Shown here in pieces: positions 32,740 through 42,144 of a DNA stretch of 64,000 nucleotides. A program made the position numbers and the translations under genes. The number at the start of each line of letters is the position of its first letter. The stretch's first letter is position 1. The DNA is taken from positions 1 to 64,000 of the forward strand of contig NZ_FOOA01000005.1 in the NCBI RefSeq assembly GCF_900113065.1. Reading direction: 5' to 3'. Below the pieces are notes generated by a model. It worked only from the letters and a program-made list of their open reading frames with translations, did no database searches and was not told where the DNA came from. Source of the DNA: Aureimonas phyllosphaerae (GTDB taxonomy: Bacteria > Pseudomonadota > Alphaproteobacteria > Rhizobiales > Rhizobiaceae).

Positions 32740-35609
32740 TCGGCGGGCTCGGCGGCGGCCACGCGGCGCGAGGTGGCGGCGAACGAGTTGTAGCGCTCCT
32801 GCCAGTCGGTCGGCCCGTTGGACGGCGAGACCTGGACCGCCGTGACCTTGTATTCCGGACAGTTGGTCGCCCAGTCGGAGTAGTCGGTCGTCACGACGTT
32901 CGCCTGCGTCAGCGGATGGTGGAAGGTCGTGTAGACGACGCCCGGCGCGACGCGGTCGGTGATGAGGGCGCGCAGCGTCGTGTCGCCCGCCCGGCTCGCG
33001 ACCTTGACGAAGGCCCCCTCGCGGATGCCGCGCTCCTCGGCGTCGTGCGGATGGATCTCGAGAAGGTCCTCCTCGTGCCACATCGTGTTGTCGGTGCGCC
33101 GCGTCTGCGCGCCGACATTGTACTGCGAGAGGATGCGGCCAGTCGTGAGAAGCAGGGGAAAGCGCGGGCCCACCTTCTCGTCGGTCGGCACGTATTCTGT
33201 GACGACGAAGAGGCCCTTGCCGCGCACAAAGCCTTCGAGGTGCATCAGCGGCGTGCCGAGCGGGGCCTTGTCGGTGACGGGCCACTGGAGGGTTTCGGTC
33301 TCCAGCCGCTCGTAGGAGACACCGGCAAAGGTCGGGGTGAGCGCCGCGATCTCGGCCATGATCTCGGAAGGGTGCCCGTAGTTCATCGGGAAGCCGAGGG
33401 CGTTGGCGAGAAGTTGCGTGATCTCCCAGTCGGCATAGCCGTTCTTCGGCTTCATGACGCGGCGCACGCGCTGGATGCGCCGCTCGGCGTTGGTGAAGGT
33501 GCCGTCCTTCTCGAGGAAGGTCGAGCCCGGCAGGAAGACGTGGGCGTGGACGGCCGTCTCGTTCAGGAAGAGGTCCTGCACCACGACGCATTCCATCGCG
33601 GCAAGACCGGCCGTCACGTGGCGCGTGTTGGGGTCGGACTGGAGGATGTCCTCGCCCTGGATGTAGATGCCCTTGAACTCGCCGGCGACGGCGGCGTCCA
33701 GCATGTTGGGAATGCGCATGCCCGGCTCGTCGTCGAGCTCGACGCCCCACATCGTCTCGAACAGCGCGCGCGCCGTGTCGTCCGACACGTGGCGGTAGCC
33801 CGAGAGCTCGTGCGGGAAGGAGCCCATGTCGCAGGCGCCCTGCACGTTGTTCTGGCCGCGCAGCGGGTTCACGCCCGCGCCGCGCTTGCCGATGTTGCCG
33901 GTCGCCATCGCAAGGTTCGCGATCGCCATCACCGTGGTCGAACCTTGCGAGTGCTCGGTGACGCCGAGGCCGTAGTAGATCGCGGCCCTGCCGCCGGTGG
34001 CATAGAGCCGGGCCGCGGCGCGAAGCTCTTCGGCCGGCACGCGCGTCATCGGCTCCGAGGCTTCCGGCGAGCGCGAGGCGTCGGAGACGAACTCCGCCCA
34101 GGCTTGGAACGCCTCGAGGTCGCAGCGCTCGCGCACGTAGCTCTCGTCGACGAGACCTTCGGTCACGATGACATGCGCCATCGCGGTGAGGACGGCGACG
34201 TTGGTGCCGGGGCGCAGCGGCAGATGGTGCGCGGCCTCGACATGCGGCGTCTTGACGAGATCGATGCGGCGCGGGTCGACGACGATCAGCTGCGCGCCCT
34301 CGCGCAGGCGCTTCTTCATGCGGCTCGCGAAGACCGGATGCCCGTCGGTCGGGTTGGCGCCGATCACGAGGATGACGTCGGCCTCCTCGACCGAATCGAA
34401 GTCCTGCGTGCCGGCCGAGGTGCCGAGCGTCGTCTTGAGGCCGTAGCCGGTCGGCGAGTGGCAGACGCGGGCGCACGTGTCGACGTTGTTGTTGCCGAAA
34501 CCGGCGCGGATCAGCTTCTGGACGAGGAAGGTCTCCTCGTTGGTGCAGCGCGAGGAGGTGATGCCGCCGACGGAGTTGCGTCCGTACTTCGCCTGGATGC
34601 GCTTGAACTCGGATGCCGTGTGGGCGATCGCCTCCTCCCAACTCACCTCGCGCCAGGGCTCGGAGGTCGAGTTGCGGATCATCGGCGAGGTGATGCGCTC
34701 GCGGTGGTTGGCGTAGCCATAGGCGAAGCGGCCCTTGACGCAGGAATGGCCGTGGTTCGCCTTGCCGTCCTTCCACGGCACCATGCGCACCAGTTCCTCG
34801 CCCCGCATCTCGGCCTTGAACGAGCAGCCGACGCCGCAGTAGGCGCAGGTCGTCACCTTCGAGTGCTCCGGCACGCCCAATGCCACGACCGACTTCTCCA
34901 TCAGCGTCGCGGTCGGGCAGGCCTGCACGCAGGCACCGCAGGACACGCATTCGGAGGAGAAGAAGTCCTCGCCTTGGCTGGGCGAAACGCGGCTGTCGAA
35001 GCCGCGGCCGGCGATCGTCAGCGCGAAGGTGCCCTGCACCTCCTCGCAGGCCCGCACGCAGCGCGAGCAGACGATGCATCTCGACGGATCGTACTGGAAA
35101 TAGGGGTTGGAGAGGTCCTTCTCCATGAAGAGCGGGTTCGGGCTCCCGTGCTCGTGGGGATGCACGTGGTTCTCGCCGTGCTGGCCGTAGCGCACCTCGC
35201 GCAGGCCGACCTCGCCGGCCGTGTCCTGCAGCTCGCAGTCGCCGTTCGCCGAACAGGTGAGGCAATCCAGCGGGTGGTCGGAGATGTAGAGTTCCATCAC
35301 GCCGCGGCGGAGCTTGGCGATCCGGTCGGTCTGGGTCTTCACCACCATGCCGTCGGCGGCGAGCGTCGTGCACGAGGCGGGCGTTCCGCGCATGCCTTCC
35401 ACTTCGACGAGGCACATGCGGCAGGAGCCGAAGGGCTCGAGACTATCCGTCGCGCAGAGCTTCGGGATCTTGGTGCCCATCTCGGCGGCCGCGCGCATCA
35501 GCGAGGTGCCGGCGGGGACGGTTACCGTCTCGCCGTCGATCGTCAACGTGACGTGTTTCTCGGCGCGGCGAGCCGGGGTGCCGTAGTCGGTTTCGGGAAC
35601 GAGAGACAT
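32736..35609 (-). CDS. fdsA: NAD-dependent formate dehydrogenase, alpha (catalytic) subunit
   Basis: A 957-residue cytosolic molybdenum bis-MGD enzyme oxidising formate to CO2. The N-terminal NuoG-like part has a [2Fe-2S] set (C52, C63, C66, C80), an HxxxCxxCxxxxxC cluster site (H112, C116, C119, C125) and two [4Fe-4S] ferredoxin sites (C178/181/184/188 and C221/224/227/231). A further [4Fe-4S] motif, CAYCGVGCSF with C290, precedes the Mo domain. The catalytic Cys-His is in RVCHSPTGYG (C383, H384). Length is typical of soluble FdsA. The start is MSLVPETDYGTPARRAEKHV. Electrons pass to FdsB and FdsG and on to NAD+. It lies 13 bases after fdsB and overlaps fdsD by four bases. Confidence 0.97.
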   Translation of the reverse strand: MSLVPETDYGTPARRAEKHVTLTIDGETVTVPAGTSLMRAAAEMGTKIPKLCATDSLEPFGSCRMCLVEVEGMRGTPASCTTLAADGMVVKTQTDRIAKLRRGVMELYISDHPLDCLTCSANGDCELQDTAGEVGLREVRYGQHGENHVHPHEHGSPNPLFMEKDLSNPYFQYDPSRCIVCSRCVRACEEVQGTFALTIAGRGFDSRVSPSQGEDFFSSECVSCGACVQACPTATLMEKSVVALGVPEHSKVTTCAYCGVGCSFKAEMRGEELVRMVPWKDGKANHGHSCVKGRFAYGYANHRERITSPMIRNSTSEPWREVSWEEAIAHTASEFKRIQAKYGRNSVGGITSSRCTNEETFLVQKLIRAGFGNNNVDTCARVCHSPTGYGLKTTLGTSAGTQDFDSVEEADVILVIGANPTDGHPVFASRMKKRLREGAQLIVVDPRRIDLVKTPHVEAAHHLPLRPGTNVAVLTAMAHVIVTEGLVDESYVRERCDLEAFQAWAEFVSDASRSPEASEPMTRVPAEELRAAARLYATGGRAAIYYGLGVTEHSQGSTTVMAIANLAMATGNIGKRGAGVNPLRGQNNVQGACDMGSFPHELSGYRHVSDDTARALFETMWGVELDDEPGMRIPNMLDAAVAGEFKGIYIQGEDILQSDPNTRHVTAGLAAMECVVVQDLFLNETAVHAHVFLPGSTFLEKDGTFTNAERRIQRVRRVMKPKNGYADWEITQLLANALGFPMNYGHPSEIMAEIAALTPTFAGVSYERLETETLQWPVTDKAPLGTPLMHLEGFVRGKGLFVVTEYVPTDEKVGPRFPLLLTTGRILSQYNVGAQTRRTDNTMWHEEDLLEIHPHDAEERGIREGAFVKVASRAGDTTLRALITDRVAPGVVYTTFHHPLTQANVVTTDYSDWATNCPEYKVTAVQVSPSNGPTDWQERYNSFAATSRRVAAAEPAE

Positions 35610-35622
35610 GGTCGTGTCCTCC

Positions 35623-37200
35623 TTATTCCGCCGCCTCGAGCCCGGCCGGCAGGGGCTGAGCGTCGAGGTCGAAATCTTCGGGGAAATGGGTCATCGCGCT
35701 GGTTACGGGATAGGGCGTGAAGCCGCCGAGCGCACAGAGCGAGCCGAACTTCATGGTGTCGCAGAGGTCGGCGAGCAGCGTCAGCTCCTTAGCCACCGGC
35801 TGGCCCGCCGAGCGCTTCTCGAGGATGCGGTCGACGGTCTCGACGCCGCGCACCGCGCCGATGCGGCAAGGCGTGCACTTGCCGCAGCTTTCCGCGGCAC
35901 AGAACTCCATGGCGAAGCGTGCCATATGGGCCATGTCGACCGTGTCGTCGAAGACCGTGATGCCGCCGTGGCCGATGAGCCCGTCCTTTGCCGTGAAGGC
36001 CTCGTAGTCGAAGGGCGTGTCGAAGAGGGACGGGGGGAAGTAGGCGCCGAGCGGGCCCCCGACCTGAACCGCGCGCACCGGACGGCCCGACGCCGTGCCG
36101 CCGCCGATCTCATGCACGAGTTCGCCGAGCGTGATGCCGAAGGGCACCTCGACGAGGCCGCCATACCGGACGTTGCCGGCCAGCTGGATCGGCATCGTGC
36201 CGCGCGAGCGCCCGAGGCCGAGCCGCTCGTAGGCTTCCGGCCCTTCAGCGAAAATCGCCGGGACGGCGGCGAGCGACAGGACGTTGTTAACCACGGTCGG
36301 CTTGCCGAAGAGACCCTGGAGGGCCGGCAGTGGCGGCTTGGCGCGCACGATGCCGCGCTTGCCCTCGATGGAGTTGAGGAGGGACGTCTCCTCGCCGCAG
36401 ACATAGGCGCCGGCACCGACACGCACCTCCATGTCGAAGGCGAGGCCCGACCCGCCGACCGAAGCACCGAGCCAGCCGGCCTGACGCGCCCCGGCGATCG
36501 CGTGCTCCATCGCCTCGATCGCGTGCGGATATTCCGAGCGGATATAGATGTAGCCATAGGTCGCGCCGACGGAGACGCCAGCGATGCACATGCCCTCGAC
36601 CAGCCGGAACGGATCTCCCTCCATCGTCATCCGGTCGGCGAAAGTGCCCGAATCGCCTTCGTCGGCATTGCAGACGACGTATTTCTGCGCCGCCGCTGCC
36701 TTGCGGACGGTCTCCCATTTGATGCCGGTCGGAAAGCCCGCACCGCCGCGGCCGCGAAGGCCCGAGGCCGTCACGGTCCGCACCCGCGCCTCGGCATCCT
36801 CTTTCAGCGCCGCCGACAGGCCGCGCCAGCCGCCGTGGGCGGCATAGTCGGATTCCGAGCGCGGATCGACGATGCCGCAGAGCGCCATGGTGGAGCGCGT
36901 CTGGCGGGCGAGGAACGGATGGTCTTCCGGCCGGCCGATCCGCGACGGATGGTCCGCGCCGTCGAGCATCCCGGCCGCCAGCAGCGCGTCGACGTCGGCG
37001 GCCGCGACCGGCCCGTAGCCGATGCGCCCCTCGGCGGTCTCGACCTCGACCAGCGGCTCCAGCCAGTGCATGCCGCGCGAGCCCGTGCGCACGATCTCGA
37101 CGGCGCGGCCCGACGCTTTGAGCGCCGCCGCGACCTCGTTGGCGCCGACGGCGACGGCTGCCGCATCGCGCGGCACGAAGATGCGGGTCGTCGGGGTCAT
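35623..37200 (-). CDS. fdsB: NAD-dependent formate dehydrogenase, beta subunit
   Basis: A 525-residue NuoF-like flavoprotein subunit. The N-terminal thioredoxin-like portion is followed by the FMN/NADH-binding core: GLRGRGGAGFPTGIKWETVR, VVCNADEGDSGTFADR and AGAYVCGEETSLLNSIEG. A [4Fe-4S] motif, ESCGKCTPCRIG, plus a later Cys (FGSLCALGG) closes the domain. It accepts electrons from FdsA/FdsG clusters and reduces NAD+. The start MTPTTRIFVPRDAAAVAVGA at 37200 overlaps the fdsG TGA in an ATGA junction; the longer upstream frame is only fdsG out of frame. Confidence 0.96.
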   Translation of the reverse strand: MTPTTRIFVPRDAAAVAVGANEVAAALKASGRAVEIVRTGSRGMHWLEPLVEVETAEGRIGYGPVAAADVDALLAAGMLDGADHPSRIGRPEDHPFLARQTRSTMALCGIVDPRSESDYAAHGGWRGLSAALKEDAEARVRTVTASGLRGRGGAGFPTGIKWETVRKAAAAQKYVVCNADEGDSGTFADRMTMEGDPFRLVEGMCIAGVSVGATYGYIYIRSEYPHAIEAMEHAIAGARQAGWLGASVGGSGLAFDMEVRVGAGAYVCGEETSLLNSIEGKRGIVRAKPPLPALQGLFGKPTVVNNVLSLAAVPAIFAEGPEAYERLGLGRSRGTMPIQLAGNVRYGGLVEVPFGITLGELVHEIGGGTASGRPVRAVQVGGPLGAYFPPSLFDTPFDYEAFTAKDGLIGHGGITVFDDTVDMAHMARFAMEFCAAESCGKCTPCRIGAVRGVETVDRILEKRSAGQPVAKELTLLADLCDTMKFGSLCALGGFTPYPVTSAMTHFPEDFDLDAQPLPAGLEAAE

Positions 37201-37682
37201 CGCATCGCCTCCTCGATGATGGCGGTCAGGCGGTCCGCGGTCAGGCGGCCGTGGATGCGGCCGTCGACCATCGCGGCGGGCGCGACGGAGCAGAGGCCGA
37301 GGCAGTAGACGGGCTCCAGCGTCGCCGCGCCGTCGCCGGTCGTGCCCTTCATCGGCACGCCGAGGAGGTCCTTGGCTGCCGCCTGCAATGCGCGGCCGCC
37401 CGCGGCCTGGCACGCCTCGGCAGAGCAGAGCTTGACCACGGTTCGCCCGGCCGGAAGGCGGCGGAAGTCGTGATAGAAGGTGAGGACGCCGTGGACGTCC
37501 GCGCGCGACAGGTTCAGCGCCGCCGCGATCGCGGGCACTGCCGCGTCGTCCACCATGCCGAACTCGGCCTGCACGTCGTGCAGGATCGGCAGGAGGGCGC
37601 CCGGCTTTCCCGCATGGGCGGCGATGATCTCATTCAGGCGCTCGGCATCGAAGGGCAGAGCGCGTCGCGCGGCATCGAGCAT
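37197..37682 (-). CDS. fdsG: NAD-dependent formate dehydrogenase, gamma subunit
   Basis: A 161-residue NuoE-like subunit. A helical N-terminal half (LLPILHDVQAEFGMVDDAAV, VHGVLTFYHDFR) is followed by a thioredoxin-fold [2Fe-2S] domain with cysteines C86, C91, C127 and C131 (KLCSAEACQAAGG, VYCLGLCSVAPA). It relays electrons within the Fds complex. It is the first subunit gene of the operon, 63 bases downstream of the OFA transporter gene, so both may share a transcript. Length is normal. Confidence 0.95.
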   Translation of the reverse strand: MLDAARRALPFDAERLNEIIAAHAGKPGALLPILHDVQAEFGMVDDAAVPAIAAALNLSRADVHGVLTFYHDFRRLPAGRTVVKLCSAEACQAAGGRALQAAAKDLLGVPMKGTTGDGAATLEPVYCLGLCSVAPAAMVDGRIHGRLTADRLTAIIEEAMR

Positions 37683-37745
37683 GTCGGTCTCCCGAGAAGG
37701 TCGGAAGCCGGCGCAGCCGAGGCGCGCGCCGGCTCGGGTGTCAGT

Positions 37746-39401
37746 CTAGAACAGGGCGGAGGCCTTCAGAAGCGTGATGTAGACGCCCCAGAGGAGCGGC
37801 AGGCCGACAGCGACCCAGGCGGCGATCGCCGGCCCGTTGAAGCCGCCGCGGCCGATGCCGTGGTCGCCGAACGCGGGCGCCGCCGCAGCGCCGCCCCGCG
37901 CCGCCGTCGCCACGCCCTTTGCCTCCTGTCGCATCTGGTATGTCTCGGCCACCGGCCGGACCAGGAGGTTGGCGACGAAGCCGACCGCCAGAAGCGCCGC
38001 CACCGTGAAGAAGATCGGCTGATAGACCGCCTCGCGCGGCACGCCGGCCGCGATCTGCGCGTCGCGGATGTTGCCGGTGATGAGACCGCCGAAGACGCCG
38101 GCGAGCGACCAAGCCGTGAGGAGGCGTCCGTGGATCGCGCCGACGAACTTCGTGCCGAAGACGTCGGCGAGATAGGCCGGGACGGTGGCGAAACCGCCGC
38201 CATACATCGAGGCGATCACGCAGAACGAGGCGACGAAGAGGAACAGGATCCCGCTCGATGCCGAGAAGGGGATCAGCGCCGCGTAGAGCGCGATGCCGAG
38301 CGCCAGGATCACCGCGTACATCGTCTTGCGGCCGAGCCGGTCGGAGAAGGAGGCCCAGAAGAAGCGGCCGCCGATGTTGAAGAGCGAAACGAGGCCGACG
38401 AAGCCGGCGCCGACGGCGGCGGCGGCCGTGCGCTGCTCGGGCGTGAAGTCGAGGAAGGCGGTGCCGGCCGCGCCGATCAGGCGGCCGCCGAAAATTTCCT
38501 GCAGCATCGGCGAGGCGACGCCGATGAGGCCGATCGATGCGGTCACGTTGGTCAGGAGCACGACCCAGATCAGCCAGAACTGCGGCGTCTTGTGCGCGTC
38601 CTTGAGGTGCACGTCGCCGGTCGCGATCATGCGCGTGCCGGCGGCCGCTGGCGGCGTCCATCCGGACGGGCGCCAGTTCTCCGGCGGCACGCGGTAGCCG
38701 AGCGCGCCCGAAACCATGAACACGAAATAGCCTGCGGCCAGCACCAGGAAGGTCTGCCAGACGCCGACGCCCGCGGGGCTCGCGAAATGGCGCATCAGGA
38801 TGTCGGCGAGCGGCGAGCCGATCATCGCACCGCCGCCGAAGCCCATGATCGCCATGCCGGTCGCCATGCCGCGCCGGTCGGGGAACCACTTGATCAAGGT
38901 CGAGACCGGCGAGATGTAGCCGAGACCGAGGCCGATGCCGCCGATCACGCCCGAGCCCAGCCACATCAGCCAGAGCTGGTGGAGGTAGATGCCGAGCGCC
39001 GAGATCACCATGCCGCCGCACCAGCAGACGGCCGAGACGAGGCCGGCCTTGCGCGGGCCCGCCCGCTCCAGCCAGCCGCCCCAGATCGCCGCCGCGCCGC
39101 CGAGCACCACGAAGAAGAGGGTGTACATCCACAGAAGGTCCGACACACGCCAGTCGCACGTTGTCGTGAAGAGGGCCGTCATCAGGGTCATGCCCTCGCA
39201 GGCGACCGGCTGGGCGACGCCGATGGCGCGCGACAGGGGCAGCCAGAAGACCGAGAATCCGTAGGCCATGCCGATGCACAGATGGATCGCGAGCGCGCAA
39301 GGGGGGATCAGCCAGCGGTTGAAACCGGCCTTCGCCACCGTGTTCTCGCGGTCCAGGAACCCAACGCCCGGCGGGCGCGCGACATCGGCTGCAGAACTCA
39401 T
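37746..39401 (-). CDS. oxlT: OFA-family MFS transporter (oxalate/formate antiporter type)
   Basis: A 551-residue inner-membrane carrier with twelve or more hydrophobic segments, larger than usual because of a loop insert around residues 235-270. Typical OFA features are FNRWLIPPCALAIHLCIGMA at the first helix, GLGLGYISPVSTLIKWFPDR with RRGMATGMAIMGFGGGAMIG, and GRFFWASFSDRLGRKTMYAV. It is expected to move formate or oxalate across the membrane; the specificity is inferred from the fds genes that follow. The start ATG 39401 (MSSAADVARPPGVGFLDREN) has GGAGG five bases upstream. It lies between a LysR gene and fdsG on the same strand. Confidence 0.85.
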   Translation of the reverse strand: MSSAADVARPPGVGFLDRENTVAKAGFNRWLIPPCALAIHLCIGMAYGFSVFWLPLSRAIGVAQPVACEGMTLMTALFTTTCDWRVSDLLWMYTLFFVVLGGAAAIWGGWLERAGPRKAGLVSAVCWCGGMVISALGIYLHQLWLMWLGSGVIGGIGLGLGYISPVSTLIKWFPDRRGMATGMAIMGFGGGAMIGSPLADILMRHFASPAGVGVWQTFLVLAAGYFVFMVSGALGYRVPPENWRPSGWTPPAAAGTRMIATGDVHLKDAHKTPQFWLIWVVLLTNVTASIGLIGVASPMLQEIFGGRLIGAAGTAFLDFTPEQRTAAAAVGAGFVGLVSLFNIGGRFFWASFSDRLGRKTMYAVILALGIALYAALIPFSASSGILFLFVASFCVIASMYGGGFATVPAYLADVFGTKFVGAIHGRLLTAWSLAGVFGGLITGNIRDAQIAAGVPREAVYQPIFFTVAALLAVGFVANLLVRPVAETYQMRQEAKGVATAARGGAAAAPAFGDHGIGRGGFNGPAIAAWVAVGLPLLWGVYITLLKASALF

Positions 39402-39522
39402 CGATCCTCCCCATGCAGGTGCGGGCGCGGCCTCCCAGCCGTTCGCCCGTCGTCGCAAAGGGTTGCGCCCAATTTAGAACGCGTCAAATGTTGTTGGAAC
39501 GATCAATGATAGACGAACTCGA

Positions 39523-40461
39523 TCACGAGGGCTCGTGAGGGGCACCGCCGTCGTCGCGTAAGGCGGCCACGCGCCGCCGGAAATCGGCGGAGCGCACGCA
39601 GGACAGGACCGCGCGGCTCTGGGCCGACATCGGATGGCGGTCGAGCACCACGAGCCCGACGGCCTGGGGGGGCGACGGGTCGTCGAAGGGGAGGATGCGG
39701 ATCGCGGGATCGCGCTCGGCCGTGCCCGCATGGCTGTGCGGCAGGATCGACGACAGGTCCCCCATGCGCACCATCGACAGAAGGGCGGTATAGGAATTGG
39801 CGGTCGCGCGCGGCTGCACCTCCATGCCGATACTCGCCATCTGCGCGTCGAGGATGCGACGGTTCTGCATGTCGCGCGTCAGGAGGCAGAGCGGCGCGGC
39901 GGCCGCCTCCGCCCAAGAGATCGCCGAGCGACCGGCGAAGGGGCCGTCGGCCGGCGTCGCGAAGCGGTAGCGCTCCTCGTAGAAGGTCCAGGTGATGACC
40001 CCGCCGAGCGGTTCGTTCTCGAGATAGGTGACGCCGCCGTCGATGTCGTGGGCGTGGAGCGCGCGCTCGATCTCGCGCGAGGTCATCGACAGGATGACGA
40101 GCTGCAGATCGGGATGATCGGTGGCCAGCACCGGCGCGATCGCGCCGACCGCGGGCATCGCGGCGGGAATGACGCCGAGCCGCAGCCGCCCGGTCAGGCC
40201 GATGCCGGGCTTGCCGGCCGCGCGCAGCATGCCATCGCAGTCCGCCAGCATCTGCTGCGCCCAGGGGAGGGCGGCCTCACCCTCCGCCGTCAGCCCGACG
40301 AAGCGACGGTCGCGGCGCACCAGTTCGACGCCGAGGGCCGTCTCCAGCGAGGCGATGCCGGCCGACAGCGTCGGCTGCGTCACGCTGCAGCTTTCGGCCG
40401 CGCGCCGGAAATGGCCGAGCCGGGCGAGCGTCACGAAGTAGCGGAGGTGGCGTATCTGCAT
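39523..40461 (-). CDS. LysR-type regulator, probable regulator of the formate operon
   Basis: A 312-residue LTTR. The DNA-binding domain is [20 protein letters not shown] followed by [20 protein letters not shown]. The effector domain includes [20 protein letters not shown]. It lies upstream of the transporter and fds genes on the same strand, matching the position of FdsR-like regulators in other proteobacteria. The target is inferred from context. The start ATG 40461 begins the conserved domain; the frame upstream to 40632 is discarded. The 280-base gap to the divergent hglS start should contain the promoters of both. Confidence 0.87.
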   Translation of the reverse strand: MQIRHLRYFVTLARLGHFRRAAESCSVTQPTLSAGIASLETALGVELVRRDRRFVGLTAEGEAALPWAQQMLADCDGMLRAAGKPGIGLTGRLRLGVIPAAMPAVGAIAPVLATDHPDLQLVILSMTSREIERALHAHDIDGGVTYLENEPLGGVITWTFYEERYRFATPADGPFAGRSAISWAEAAAAPLCLLTRDMQNRRILDAQMASIGMEVQPRATANSYTALLSMVRMGDLSSILPHSHAGTAERDPAIRILPFDDPSPPQAVGLVVLDRHPMSAQSRAVLSCVRSADFRRRVAALRDDGGAPHEPS

Positions 40462-40741
40462 CGAGGCCTTTCGCGCCCGGCGGACGGAGCCGGGCGTTCG
40501 CGGAAGGCCGAGGGAATCGGGTGCCTGCCGCAAGGCGCCAGCGTGACGCGACGGCCCGCGCCGATCCAGTCCCCTTCGCGTGATGCGTCCCGAAACAACC
40601 CACGACGTCATTCTCGGGCGGAATGACGTCATGTGCTAACATCGCTTGAGAAACGCCTCCGCCGGAGCCAAGACTGGTGGAATACCGACGGCTCGCGAGC
40701 CTGCCGCGACGTCGTCCGTTGGACCCGGAAAGGATCAGCTT

Positions 40742-42142
40742 GTGAGCGACGCCGCCTTCGTCACGCCCGACCACATCCGCATCCGCTTTTCCCGGACGAT
40801 GTCTGACATGTACCGGTCCGAGGTGCCGCAGTACGGAACGCTGATGGAACTCGTCGCCGAGGTCAACGCGGCGATGCTCGCCGCCGACCCGGCGCTGAAG
40901 GCCGATCTCGAACGCACTGACGACCTCGATCGCATCGACCTCGAGCGCCACGGCGCGATCCGCCTCGGCACGGCCGAGGAACTGTCCACGATGCGCCGGC
41001 TCTTTGCGGTCATGGGCATGGAGCCGGTCGGCTACTACGACCTGTCGGTGGCCGGCGTGCCGGTCCATTCCACCGCGTTCCGCCCGGTGCGCGAGGAGAA
41101 CCTCGCCCGCAATCCGTTCCGCGTCTTCACCTCGCTTCTTAGGCTCGAACTCATCGAGGACGAGGCCCTGCGTCAGGAAGCGGCCGCCATCCTGTCGCGC
41201 CGGCGCATCTTCACGCCCGGCGCGCTGGCGCTGATCGAGCGGTTCGAGGCGGCGGGCGGCCTGACGGACGCGGAGGCCGAAGACTTCGTGCGCGAGGCGG
41301 TCGAGACCTTCCGCTGGCACCGCGAGGCGACGGTGGACGAGGGCACCTACCAGCGCCTGTCGACGGTGCACCGGCTAATCTCCGACGTCGTCTGCTTCAA
41401 GGGACCGCACATCAACCATCTGACGCCGCGCACGCTCGACATCGACGCCGTGCAGGCCGCCATGCCCGCGCGCGGCATCGCAGCCAAGGACGTGATCGAG
41501 GGGCCGCCGACGCGCCGCTGCCCGATCCTCCTGCGCCAGACGAGCTTTAAGGCGCTGGAGGAGCCGATCCTCTTTCGCGGCGCGGACGGCGCGCAGGCCG
41601 GCACCCATACGGCCCGCTTCGGGGAGATCGAGCAGCGCGGGCTGGCGCCGACGCGCAAGGGCCGCGCGCTCTACGACGACCTCCTATCGAAGGTGCGCGA
41701 CGTGGGCGGCCAGGGCAATGCAGGCGCCGACTACGCCACGCGTCTTGCCGGCGTCTTCGAAGCGTTCCCGGACGATCACGAGACGCTGCGCCGTGAGGGG
41801 CTCGGCTACTACCGCTATGTTCCGACGGGCAAGAGCGGCGGAGCGGCGCCGGGGGCGCTCGACAGCCTGTCGCTCGAGGCGCTGATCGCGAGCGGCCATG
41901 TCGAGGCCTACCCGATCGTCTACGAGGACTTCCTGCCGGTTTCGGCGGCCGGCATCTTCCAGTCCAATCTCGGCGGGCAGGAACAGCGTAGCTACGCCGG
42001 CAACGCGAGCCGGGGCGCCTTCGTGGAAGCCCTCGGGGCCGAGGTCCGAGACGAATTCGAGGTCTACGAGGAGGCGCAGGCGCGCTCGATCGAGGCGGTG
42101 CGCGAGACGCTGCGCCACGCCCGCCGGCCCGACGTGGCCTGA
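40742..42142 (+). CDS. hglS: 2-oxoadipate dioxygenase/decarboxylase HglS
   Basis: A 466-residue non-haem iron enzyme (DUF1338/YdcJ family) converting 2-oxoadipate to D-2-hydroxyglutarate in lysine catabolism. With a GTG start at 40742 (AAAGGA upstream) the metal ligands fall where described in the Pseudomonas putida enzyme: His 70 in ERHGAIRLGT with Arg 74, His 226 in GPHINHLTPR, and a Glu at 295 in RFGEIEQRG. RVFTSLLRLELIEDEALRQE and RRRIFTPGAL are also family-specific. The frame extends upstream to 40646 without conserved content. It is the first gene of the amaA/amaB/aminotransferase operon, two bases from amaA. Confidence 0.93.
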   Translation: MSDAAFVTPDHIRIRFSRTMSDMYRSEVPQYGTLMELVAEVNAAMLAADPALKADLERTDDLDRIDLERHGAIRLGTAEELSTMRRLFAVMGMEPVGYYDLSVAGVPVHSTAFRPVREENLARNPFRVFTSLLRLELIEDEALRQEAAAILSRRRIFTPGALALIERFEAAGGLTDAEAEDFVREAVETFRWHREATVDEGTYQRLSTVHRLISDVVCFKGPHINHLTPRTLDIDAVQAAMPARGIAAKDVIEGPPTRRCPILLRQTSFKALEEPILFRGADGAQAGTHTARFGEIEQRGLAPTRKGRALYDDLLSKVRDVGGQGNAGADYATRLAGVFEAFPDDHETLRREGLGYYRYVPTGKSGGAAPGALDSLSLEALIASGHVEAYPIVYEDFLPVSAAGIFQSNLGGQEQRSYAGNASRGAFVEALGAEVRDEFEVYEEAQARSIEAVRETLRHARRPDVA

Positions 42143-42144
42143 GC

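Noticed and set aside
32727-39509. Long plus-strand frames of 500-1000 codons opposite fdsA, fdsB and the OFA transporter
   Set aside because: Same high-G+C antisense effect. The translated sequences have no recognisable domains, while the minus-strand genes carry all cofactor motifs.
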